A DNA stretch of 13,377 nt from Parvularcula sp. (GTDB lineage Bacteria > Pseudomonadota > Alphaproteobacteria > Caulobacterales > Parvularculaceae): contig DNZB01000329.1 of assembly GCA_003506635.1 (NCBI GenBank), positions 1 to 13,377 of the forward strand, given 5' to 3'. Of this stretch, positions 8,162 to 13,377 are shown piece after piece; position 1 is the stretch's first letter, and each line of letters opens with the position of its first letter. The translations under genes were made by a program, and so were the position numbers. The notes beneath the pieces were generated by a model. That model was not told the origin of the DNA. It made no database searches and saw nothing but the letters and a program-made list of their open reading frames with translations.

Positions 8162-8740
8162 CTAATCGCCGGTTTTCAAGGGATCGACGGCGCGTCCATC
8201 GATCAAGATCTCGTAATGGAGATGCACGGCGGTCGCATTGCCGGAACGGCCCGTGCGGGCGATGACGGCTCCGGCCGCAACGGTTGCGCCCTTGCGGACA
8301 CCGGGCGCAAGATCGCTCAAATGCGCGTACCGGGTCGCGACGCCGCGTCCATGGTCGATCATCAGGGTGAGGCCGTAGCCGCGCTGGTCGCCGGCGAAGG
8401 CGATCTTGCCGCCGGCCCCGGCGACCACGTCGCGCGGCGCGCCGGTGTAAAGATCAAGGCCGCTGTGAAAGGCGACGCGGCGCGACGTCGCCCTTGGGCC
8501 GTAGGCGGACGAAATGCAGCTTGCAACGGGCGCGCGCGCCACGGATATTCCGCGAATGGCGGCGAAAGGCGCGTAAGCGATGACGCCGCGATAATCAGTC
8601 GCCGCCGGCGCGTTGGAGACATGAACGCCAGGGCAGAGCTCCAGCGCCGCAACAGACCACGGCTCCCCTGGCGCGTACGGAGGCGCGGTCGCGCAAGCGC
8701 CAAGGGAAAGGGCGACAAGAAGAGGGCGCAAACGCGGCAT
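8162..8740 (-). CDS. M23 family metallopeptidase lipoprotein (LytM domain)
   Basis: Likely envelope-anchored zinc peptidase acting on peptidoglycan cross-bridges, or an EnvC/NlpD-like regulator of amidases. Taking the ATG at 8740 gives 192 residues; a TTG immediately upstream is the alternative. The short signal sequence ends in the lipobox LGAC with Cys16, so membrane anchoring is expected. The M23 domain fills about residues 75-190 with all ligands: His92 and Asp96 (HSGLD), His140 (YAHLS) and the HLH pair His173/His175 (VHLHYE). Because the zinc site is intact, catalytic activity is more likely than a purely regulatory role. The core GDQRGYGLTLMIDHGRG and TGRSGNAT motifs are standard. There is no LysM domain and no coiled coil, so it is a minimal version. 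It probably heads the rnr-prmB operon. Confidence 0.9.
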   Translation of the reverse strand: MPRLRPLLVALSLGACATAPPYAPGEPWSVAALELCPGVHVSNAPAATDYRGVIAYAPFAAIRGISVARAPVASCISSAYGPRATSRRVAFHSGLDLYTGAPRDVVAGAGGKIAFAGDQRGYGLTLMIDHGRGVATRYAHLSDLAPGVRKGATVAAGAVIARTGRSGNATAVHLHYEILIDGRAVDPLKTGD

Positions 8741-8863
8741 CAAGAATGACTATGCGGGCAAACTGGGCGAAAGCTTAACAGCGCACACACATTTGCGCGA
8801 GGGGCGCGCGTACGCGGAGAAGCTCCGCACCGGAAAGGCCAGCGCGCAGGCGTATGTGCGGCC

Positions 8864-8878
8864 CGCCTGCAACAGGCG
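8864..8878 (-). terminator. Hairpin just after the thioesterase gene
   Basis: CGCCTG-CAA-CAGGCG forms a perfect 6-bp stem with a 3-base loop, beginning six bases beyond the thioesterase stop codon. No T run follows on the minus strand, so an intrinsic terminator is uncertain. A second stem, GCGGAG-AAG-CTCCGC (8814-8828), follows further downstream, also without a T run. Confidence 0.3.
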
Positions 8879-8884
8879 TCTCAC

Positions 8885-9295
8885 TCATGCCCTCGGCCAA
8901 AGCACCATTTGCGTGCAGCGGAACAGCGCCAGCGTCTTTCCCGTCGCCGCGTCCGTCACCTTGGCGTCCCAGAGCTGCGTCGTGCGGCCGAAATGGACCG
9001 CGTCAGCGCGCGCAGCGATGACGCCCTCGCGAGCGGTTCCCAGAAAATTCGCCTTCAATTCGACCGTCGTAAAGCCGGTCGCGCCCTGGGGCAGGGCGCG
9101 TACGCAGCCATAGCCGCAGCAGGTGTCGGCGAGCGTGATGACGGTTCCCGCGTGCAAGAACCCGTTCGGCGCCATCAGTTCGGCGCGGATCGCGAGTTCC
9201 GCTTCCACCCAGCCTTCTCCGGCGCCTGTGAAATCGATGCCGAGAAGTCCCGGTAGAAAGCCGCGCCCGACGGCGTTGAGGTCTGGTATCTTCAT
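8885..9295 (-). CDS. PaaI-type hotdog-fold thioesterase
   Basis: Predicted acyl-CoA thioesterase of 136 residues, the size of a single hotdog domain. The central hotdog helix is preceded by NGFLHAGTVITLADT: Asn44-Gly45, His48-Ala49-Gly50 and Asp57 match the N-G-x-x-H-G-G...D active-site pattern of the PaaI group, with Ala in place of the first Gly of HGG. GFTTVELKANFLGTA and a closing strand TLALFRCTQMVLW complete the fold. The ATG overlaps the stop of the upstream TetR gene (ATGA), so the two are a coupled pair. With the divergent acyl-CoA dehydrogenase this suggests disposal or recycling of a specific acyl-CoA. The substrate cannot be read from sequence. Confidence 0.87.
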   Translation of the reverse strand: MKIPDLNAVGRGFLPGLLGIDFTGAGEGWVEAELAIRAELMAPNGFLHAGTVITLADTCCGYGCVRALPQGATGFTTVELKANFLGTAREGVIAARADAVHFGRTTQLWDAKVTDAATGKTLALFRCTQMVLWPRA

Positions 9296-9945
9296 CGATG
9301 CGCCAGTCCGATCCAGTAATTGATGACGGATTCGATATGCGCGTCATCCTTGATAAGGTCGTCGTGGATCAAGAGCCCGGTCATCATCGCCCGCGAAATC
9401 GACAAGATCGCGTCAAGCTCCGCCGCGCTGCGCGCGGTGACCGGCAAGAGTTCCGCAAGCTCCCGGTCGATGCCGTCGCGCCAGCGATGGAGCGCGGGCG
9501 TAATGCGGCGCTTCAACGCCGGATCGGTGCGCGCTGCCGTCAGGATTTCCAAAAGCGCGGCGAAATCTTCGCTTTTGAACTGCTCACGCCAAGATCGCCG
9601 CACGATCTCCGCAAAGGCGTCGGGCGACACCGCGAGTTCCGCCCGGGCGCGACCGAACCAGCGTATAGACCTGACGAGAAGGTATTCCGTCAGCGCGACG
9701 ATAAGATCGTCCTTTGTCGGATAATGGTGTTGCAGGGCGCCCTGGCTGACCCCGCCGCGGCGCGCGACCTTGAAGATCGACGTGCCGTGAAAGCCCTCCC
9801 GCGCAAGCTGGCTGACGGCGGCCTCGCAGACGCGCAGGCGCATCGCTTCGCTCTTTTCGCGCTGCCGGGAGTATACGTCGATCGCCGCGCCCGGTCCCGC
9901 TGCATCCGCCGCTTGACCGCCTTCGATGTGAGCCATACGCCCCAT
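9292..9945 (-). CDS. TetR family transcriptional regulator
   Basis: Predicted DNA-binding repressor of 217 residues. The N-terminal helix-turn-helix domain covers about residues 37-83 (EAAVSQLAREGFHGTSI, then GVSQGALQHHYPTKDDL, where the usual TetR motif is xLYxHFxxKxxL). The rest is an all-helical ligand-binding domain with FAALLEILTAARTDPAL. The first ~34 residues (Gly/Ala-rich) are not part of the fold. Candidate starts are ATG 9945 and ATG 9936; the latter has GGGG close upstream. If the TTGACA promoter described at 9945-9973 is real, transcription would begin inside the first codons, which favours 9936 or a later start. It overlaps the thioesterase gene and diverges from the acyl-CoA dehydrogenase; a fatty acyl-CoA or related effector is inferred from these neighbours. 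Confidence 0.9.
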   Translation of the reverse strand: MGRMAHIEGGQAADAAGPGAAIDVYSRQREKSEAMRLRVCEAAVSQLAREGFHGTSIFKVARRGGVSQGALQHHYPTKDDLIVALTEYLLVRSIRWFGRARAELAVSPDAFAEIVRRSWREQFKSEDFAALLEILTAARTDPALKRRITPALHRWRDGIDRELAELLPVTARSAAELDAILSISRAMMTGLLIHDDLIKDDAHIESVINYWIGLAHR

Positions 9946-9973
9946 CGAAAGCGCGGGCGCCGCCCGCTGTCAA
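9945..9973 (-). promoter_or_regulatory. Putative TetR promoter with an operator palindrome in its spacer
   Basis: On the minus strand TTGACA (9973-9968), a perfect -35 box, is followed by 17 bases and TTTCGA (9950-9945), a weak -10. The spacer holds the perfect inverted repeat GCGGGC-GCC-GCCCGC (9953-9967). A repressor bound there would block this promoter and, being only 35-49 bp before the acyl-CoA dehydrogenase start, probably the divergent one too. Autoregulation by the adjacent TetR protein is inference. Confidence 0.45.
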
Positions 9974-9987
9974 CGACACCGGTCAGT

Positions 9988-9994
9988 AAAGGAG
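9988..9994 (+). promoter_or_regulatory. Ribosome binding site of the acyl-CoA dehydrogenase
   Basis: AAAGGAG ends seven bases before the ATG at 10002. It is the strongest Shine-Dalgarno match in the window and fixes that start. Confidence 0.8.
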
Positions 9995-10001
9995 CTGCTT
10001 C

Positions 10002-11183
10002 ATGCAGTTGACCGCCGAACATGAACAACTGCGTGCAACTCTCAAGAAGTTCATCGATGCCGAAATCAATCCGCATGTCGATGAATGGGAGGAAGCGGAG
10101 ATCTTTCCCGCGCATGAGGTCTTCAAGGGGCTTGGAAACCTCGGCCTGCTCGGCGTCAACAAGCCCGTTGAATATGGCGGTATGGGCCTTGACTGGTCCT
10201 ATGGCGCGGTCGTTGCGGAGACGCTCGGTCACATCAATTGCGGATCTGTGCCGATGGCGATCGGCGTCCAGACCGACATGGCGACGCCGGCGCTCGCGCG
10301 GTTCGGCTCGGACGCTGCAAAGGAAGATTTCCTGAGGCCGTCGATCAGCGGCGACCGTGTCGCCTGCCTCGGCGTCTCCGAAGTCGGGTCGGGCTCCGAC
10401 GTCGCTTCGATCAAGACGACCGCCAGGAAGGATGGCGAGGACTACGTCATCAACGGCGGCAAGATGTGGACGACCAACGGCGTACAAGCCGACTGGATGT
10501 GCCTTCTCGCCAACACTTCGGACGATCAGGCGCACCGTAACAAGACGCTGATCGCGCTCCCCTTGCGCGACGACAAGGGAAAGCGCCGCAAGGGGATCGA
10601 AATCGCGCGCAAGCTCAGAAAGCTCGGCATGCGCTCGTCTGATACCGCGCAGTTCTACTTCGAGGATGTGCGCGTGCCCCAGCGCTACCGGATCGGCGAG
10701 GAGGGCGCGGGCTTCATGTACCAGATGCTGCAATTTCAGGAGGAACGGCTCTGGGGCGCGCTTTCCGGCCTTGTCGCCATGGACAAGACGATCGACGCGA
10801 CGATCGACTATGCGCGCCAGCGGAAGGCCTTCGGCCAGTCGATCCTCGACAATCAGGTCGTCCATTTCCGCATGGCGGAATTGCGCACCGAAGTGCAGGC
10901 GCTGCGTTCGATGACATGGGATGCGGTCGAGAAGATGCTGAATGGCGAGGACGCGACCATGCTCGCCTCGATGGCGAAGCTGAAGGCCGGCCGTCTCCTT
11001 CGGGAACTGAATGATTCCTGCCTGCAATATTGGGGCGGCATGGGCTTCATGGAGGAAAGCCCGATCAGCCGCGCCTATCGCGATGGGCGCCTCGCCTCTA
11101 TCGGCGGCGGCGCCGATGAGGTGATGTTGTCGATCATCTGCAAATACATGGGAATCCTGCCGGGGAAGACGAACAGGAAGTAG
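10002..11183 (+). CDS. Acyl-CoA dehydrogenase family protein, similar to citronellyl-CoA dehydrogenases (AtuD)
   Basis: FAD-dependent enzyme expected to introduce a 2,3-double bond into an acyl-CoA and pass electrons to ETF. It has 393 residues, the standard length. The N-terminal helical domain (1-120), the beta domain with SEVGSGSD (126-133, the TEPGAGSD equivalent) and KMWTTNG (154-160), and the C-terminal helical domain with ARQRKAFGQSI (271-281) are all present. At the MCAD catalytic Glu376 position this protein has Gly369 (IGGGADEV). Glu248 in QEERL sits exactly 25 residues before AFGQ, as does the ERL glutamate of isovaleryl-CoA dehydrogenase, so it is the likely base. The closing GGGADEVMLSIICKYMGILPGK resembles the citronellyl-CoA dehydrogenase group. 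Substrate is uncertain; branched or medium-chain acyl-CoA is plausible. It diverges from the TetR/thioesterase pair. Confidence 0.93.
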   Translation: MQLTAEHEQLRATLKKFIDAEINPHVDEWEEAEIFPAHEVFKGLGNLGLLGVNKPVEYGGMGLDWSYGAVVAETLGHINCGSVPMAIGVQTDMATPALARFGSDAAKEDFLRPSISGDRVACLGVSEVGSGSDVASIKTTARKDGEDYVINGGKMWTTNGVQADWMCLLANTSDDQAHRNKTLIALPLRDDKGKRRKGIEIARKLRKLGMRSSDTAQFYFEDVRVPQRYRIGEEGAGFMYQMLQFQEERLWGALSGLVAMDKTIDATIDYARQRKAFGQSILDNQVVHFRMAELRTEVQALRSMTWDAVEKMLNGEDATMLASMAKLKAGRLLRELNDSCLQYWGGMGFMEESPISRAYRDGRLASIGGGADEVMLSIICKYMGILPGKTNRK

Positions 11184-11193
11184 GCTCTCGTGA

Positions 11194-11241
11194 CTCATCC
11201 TTCGTGACGCGGCCTGAAGAAGGCCGCTCCTCAGGGTGAAG
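11194..11241 (-). repeat. REP-like palindromic repeat, copy 1 (reverse orientation)
   Basis: Read on the minus strand it begins CTTCACCCTGAGGAGCG and ends CGTCACGAAGGATGAG. The centre is a perfect 7-bp stem, GCGGCCT/AGGCCGC (11209-11215 and 11221-11227), with a 5-base loop. The arms CTTCAC/TCCTGAGG and CGTCACGAAGG/ATG pair imperfectly. This is the style of the CATCCTGAGGAG palindromes scattered between genes in Hyphomicrobiales genomes. It lies just after the acyl-CoA dehydrogenase stop codon. Confidence 0.8.
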
Positions 11242-11264
11242 AATTCTGTTCTCGAGCCAAGTTT

Positions 11265-11309
11265 CTTCATCCTGAGGAGCGCGCAACTTCGCGCGCGTCA
11301 CGAAAGATG
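11265..11309 (+). repeat. REP-like palindromic repeat, copy 2 (forward orientation)
   Basis: It begins CTTCATCCTGAGGAGCG and ends CGTCACGAAAGATG, matching copy 1 on the opposite strand except for one base in each arm. Its central stem is GCGCGC/GCGCGC (11279-11284 and 11291-11296) with a 6-base loop. The inverted pair with 23 bp between copies resembles a BIME-type unit between the convergent dehydrogenase gene and the small exported-protein gene. Confidence 0.8.
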
Positions 11310-11335
11310 CGGCGCTCCGGGCGGGGAAGCTCCCC

Positions 11336-11623
11336 CTACAACTCCTTTGCCTTCTTCCGCACTCTTGCCGGGCGGTTTTCGACGCCGAGTGCTTCGACCG
11401 CGCGGGCGCGGTAGCGCTGCTTGGAGGCGCTGTTGAGCCGGTCATAATCCACAAGGCGCCGGCCGCGTTCCTCGCTGTAAAGGCCAGCGGCGAGCTGATC
11501 GACGAAATCCTGTTCGGGTGCGCCAAGGGTCGCCCAATAGGACGAAAACGGCTCTGCTCGGCCGGCAGACGGGCAAAGCAGGACGACGGCGATCGCCAGC
11601 CCCGAAAGCACTCTTAAACGCAC
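11336..11623 (-). CDS. Small exported protein of unknown function
   Basis: I do not recognise the family. From the GTG at 11623 it is 95 residues with a signal peptide (VLSGLAIAVVLLCP, likely cut after AGRA). The mature part is about 72 residues, charged: PEQDFVDQLAAGLYSEERGR, then DYDRLNSASKQRYRARAVEAL, probably helical, with a lysine/arginine-rich end (RVRKKAKEL). GGTGGAG stands about eight bases before the GTG. The frame stays open 89 codons further upstream to 11890, but that part overlaps the rpmF leader and start, is Arg/Pro/Gly-rich in the manner of antisense frames, and would bury the signal peptide, so the GTG start is preferred. It is transcribed divergently from rpmF and converges with the acyl-CoA dehydrogenase gene. 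Confidence 0.65.
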   Translation of the reverse strand: MRLRVLSGLAIAVVLLCPSAGRAEPFSSYWATLGAPEQDFVDQLAAGLYSEERGRRLVDYDRLNSASKQRYRARAVEALGVENRPARVRKKAKEL

Positions 11624-11761
11624 CTGAAACACTCCACCGGCCCCGAACCTTACGGACCGTACAGGAAGGCGCTTTCGGGGCCTTGAACCCGCCGGGGTCA
11701 ATTCGCCGGCAGCGCTTAACAGGCCGGAAACGCTGTTTTTTGGCATTGCCTTTGGGGCGCC

Positions 11762-11790
11762 TTGCGCGCCGCGGCGCCTTCCGCTATCGA
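11762..11790 (+). promoter_or_regulatory. Putative rpmF promoter
   Basis: TTGCGC (11762-11767) and TATCGA (11785-11790) are 17 bases apart. Transcription would begin near 11797, giving a leader of about 50 bases that contains the hairpin at 11802-11827. Assigned by eye. Confidence 0.4.
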
Positions 11791-11801
11791 CCCGGCTCTT
11801 C

Positions 11802-11827
11802 AAAAAGGGCGGCCCGGCCGCCTTTTT
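11802..11827 (+). promoter_or_regulatory. Terminator-like hairpin in the rpmF leader (possible attenuator)
   Basis: AAAAAGG, a bulged G (11809) and CGGC pair with GCCG, CC and TTTTT around a CCG loop: 11 base pairs with one bulge, ending in five T residues 19 bases before the rpmF ATG. The shape is that of an intrinsic terminator, and the A run makes it possible in both directions. No plus-strand gene lies close upstream to be terminated, so action on rpmF's own transcript is the simplest reading. Alternatively it stops minus-strand readthrough. Confidence 0.55.
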
Positions 11828-11846
11828 CCAGATTTCAGAGGCGTCC

Positions 11847-12029
11847 ATGGCTGTTCCGAAGCGAAAAACCTCCCCTTCACGCCGCGGCATGCGCCGCGCT
11901 CACGATCGCCTTTCGGCGCCGACTTATGTGGAGGACAAGGAGTCGGGCGAGCTTCGCCGTCCGCACCACGTCGATCTTAAATCCGGCCGCTATAAAGGCC
12001 GCAAGGTGTTGGAGCCGAAGGGCGACTAG
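11847..12029 (+). CDS. rpmF: 50S ribosomal protein L32
   Basis: Structural protein of the large ribosomal subunit, near the peptidyl transferase centre region. It has 60 residues, the usual size. It begins [20 protein letters not shown], the family signature, and continues [20 protein letters not shown] with a basic tail [16 protein letters not shown]. It has no cysteines, so it is the zinc-independent form. GAGG stands seven bases before the ATG. A terminator-shaped hairpin precedes it and a strong terminator follows 30 bases after the stop, making it a single-gene unit. In many bacteria rpmF neighbours plsX or fab genes; not here. Confidence 0.97.
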   Translation: MAVPKRKTSPSRRGMRRAHDRLSAPTYVEDKESGELRRPHHVDLKSGRYKGRKVLEPKGD

Positions 12030-12059
12030 GCCTTTTTCGTTCCGTGCAGGTCCACCATG

Positions 12060-12087
12060 AAGCGCCGCCCATTGGCGGCGCTTTTTC
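12060..12087 (+). terminator. Rho-independent terminator of rpmF
   Basis: AAGCGCCGCC-CATT-GGCGGCGCTT is a perfect 10-bp stem with a 4-base loop, followed directly by a run of T (12082-12086). It lies 31 bases after the rpmF stop. It also overlaps the earliest ATG (12057) of the frame that contains the next gene, which argues against that start. Confidence 0.93.
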
Positions 12088-12230
12088 TGTCATTTGCGGC
12101 AGATCAGGGCGCCGGGGTCTGGATTCCGCCGCAATTCCGCGCCGATTCATGGTTGAATTGCCTTTGTCGGCCATGTGGGGTTCGGGGCGCAATTATCGGC
12201 CGGCGCGCGGGTTTGGGCATCGAGGCCTTC

Positions 12231-13058
12231 ATGCAAAAGCTTTTGGGGATCGCAGGGTTGTCAATCGGCGCCCTCTTCCTCTCCTCCTGCGTAACGACGC
12301 CTTATGAGTCGGCTTTCAACGCCTGCGAGGCGGAAGCCGACCGCTGCTATCGAATATGCGAAGATATCCCCGACGAGCGTGGATATGTGCAGTGCCAGTC
12401 GCATTGCGACGGGGCGGCGGACCGGTGTTTCGATCAGGCGGCCGACGCGTACCAGAATCAATATTACGGGTACGGAAGTTACGGGTACGGATCGCCCTAT
12501 TATGGGCGTTATGGGTCATGGTATCCGAACTACGGCTTCTACTACGACTATAGTTATTTCGACCGCTACGGATACCGGCGGCAGCGCGCGCATCCGCCGG
12601 GCTATCAACCGCCGGGCTACCGTCCGCCAGGCGGCTATTACCAGCCGCCGCGCCGGCCGCGCGGCGGCTATGGCGATGCGCCGCGCAGCGGCGGCAATAA
12701 TTCGCCTCGACCGCCCCGGGGCGGCAATAATCCCCCCGGCGGTCAACCCCCGTCAGGTGGGCCGCCCGCAGGTCAGCCGCCTGTAAGCCAGCCGCCGCCG
12801 TCGCAATCGGAGAACTGGGGCAAGCGCGGGCGCGGCCGCAACTGGACGCCGCCGCCAGCCTCGCCGCCGCCCGCCCCCTCGCAGCCGAATTATGCTCCGC
12901 CGCCACAATCCGCGCCGCCGCCGCGTGTGACGCCGCCGTCGTCAGGCAACACCCCGCCGCCTGCGCCGCGTGTGACGCCGCCGCCGCGGTCAGGCGGTGA
13001 TCGCCCGCAACGGGCGATAAGCCCGCGAGACAATGGCGGGGAGCGGCAGCCGGACTGA
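12231..13058 (+). CDS. Cys-, Tyr/Gly- and Pro-rich lipoprotein of unknown function
   Basis: I do not recognise the family. From the ATG at 12231 (GAGG five bases upstream) it has 275 residues. The signal sequence MQKLLGIAGLSIGALF ends in lipobox LSSC with Cys20. Residues 30-70 hold six cysteines at 32, 39, 43, 55, 59 and 66, spaced symmetrically (x6, x3, x11, x3, x6), fitting a two-helix hairpin with three disulfides. Residues 77-115 are Tyr/Gly-rich, with aromatic residues at almost every second place. Residues 120-275 are Pro/Gly/Arg-rich and unstructured, with repeats: GGNN at a 10-residue interval and PRVTPP at a 15-residue interval. An earlier in-frame ATG (12057) would put 58 residues before the lipobox and lies in the rpmF terminator. 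A surface or outer-membrane role is inferred from the anchor only. Confidence 0.75.
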   Translation: MQKLLGIAGLSIGALFLSSCVTTPYESAFNACEAEADRCYRICEDIPDERGYVQCQSHCDGAADRCFDQAADAYQNQYYGYGSYGYGSPYYGRYGSWYPNYGFYYDYSYFDRYGYRRQRAHPPGYQPPGYRPPGGYYQPPRRPRGGYGDAPRSGGNNSPRPPRGGNNPPGGQPPSGGPPAGQPPVSQPPPSQSENWGKRGRGRNWTPPPASPPPAPSQPNYAPPPQSAPPPRVTPPSSGNTPPPAPRVTPPPRSGGDRPQRAISPRDNGGERQPD

Positions 13059-13083
13059 TCCCGCCGGCGGCGGAGCAGCGGGC

Positions 13084-13104
13084 GCCGGCGATCCCTTCGC
13101 CGGC
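13084..13104 (+). terminator. Hairpin downstream of the lipoprotein gene
   Basis: GCCGGCGA-TCCCT-TCGCCGGC forms a perfect 8-bp stem 26 bases after the lipoprotein stop. No T run follows, so it may be a Rho-type RNA end or a stability hairpin rather than an intrinsic terminator. The rest of the 13059-13272 gap holds a 12-bp palindrome CCCGCATGCGGG (13151-13162) and the eno promoter. Confidence 0.35.
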
Positions 13105-13215
13105 AGTTCGTATACAAATCAAGCCCGCCCCTTCTCCCCGCGCGCAGGACCCCGCATGCGGGACCCTTTTCCGCTTGAAAATGGCGAAGATGGCGCCGGC
13201 AAGGGCCTTCCAGAG

Positions 13216-13377
<162 letters not shown>

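Noticed and set aside
9690..11270. A 526-codon open frame on the minus strand opposite the acyl-CoA dehydrogenase and running into the TetR gene
   Set aside because: It is antisense to two well-supported genes, His/Arg/Asp-rich without any recognisable domain, and typical of long shadow frames in GC-rich DNA.
12057..12230. N-terminal extension of the lipoprotein from ATG 12057
   Set aside because: The codons run through the rpmF terminator, the extension is uncharacteristic, and it would bury the signal peptide and lipobox that start at 12231.
12591..13000. Possible CRISPR-like or tandem array because of short repeated units
   Set aside because: The repeats are few, in-frame and proline-coding, with no spacer structure and no cas gene in the window.
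12316..13122. A 268-codon minus-strand frame opposite the lipoprotein gene
   Set aside because: Its Ala/Arg-rich sequence is the reverse reading of Pro/Gly repeats; no start signal or domain.

Overview
The window is GC-rich, densely coded chromosomal DNA from an alphaproteobacterium, most likely of the Hyphomicrobiales (Methylocystis/Beijerinckia-like or a relative). This rests on the protein style, the slt-dapA-smpB grouping and an intergenic palindromic repeat of the kind common in that order; the genus is inference. Almost everything is housekeeping. No phage, insertion sequence, CRISPR array or defence locus is visible.

Layout. A tRNA-Ser(GCU) gene on the minus strand (1-93) follows a long soluble lytic transglycosylase gene (167-2902, minus). 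Divergent from it is dapA, whose stop codon overlaps the start of smpB (2988-4354, plus). A minus-strand block runs 8740 to 4375: M23 peptidase lipoprotein, RNase R (TTG start), the ribosomal protein L3 glutamine methyltransferase prmB (ATGA overlap with rnr), then an AT-richer exported orphan. Next is a divergent fatty-acid type locus: a TetR regulator and a hotdog thioesterase on minus (9945-8885, ATGA overlap) opposite an acyl-CoA dehydrogenase on plus (10002-11183). A perfect palindrome lies in the TetR promoter spacer. After an inverted pair of REP-like palindromes (11194-11309) come a small exported protein (minus), rpmF for ribosomal protein L32 (plus) with a strong terminator behind it, a cysteine/tyrosine/proline-rich lipoprotein (12231-13058, plus), and the first 35 codons of enolase (eno) behind a good sigma70-type promoter.

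Functional themes. Cell wall work is represented by the lytic transglycosylase, the LytM-type lipoprotein and dapA (diaminopimelate/lysine). Translation and RNA quality control are represented by smpB, rnr, prmB, rpmF and the tRNA; SmpB and RNase R cooperate in trans-translation in other bacteria and lie close together here. The TetR/thioesterase/dehydrogenase set looks like a self-contained acyl-CoA module.

Most interesting signals: a terminator-shaped hairpin in the short rpmF leader (possible attenuation); two inverted REP elements whose stems differ in sequence but keep pairing; a lipoprotein with a mirror-symmetric cysteine pattern; and a possible horizontally gained gene between smpB and prmB. 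No clearly new multi-gene system is evident.
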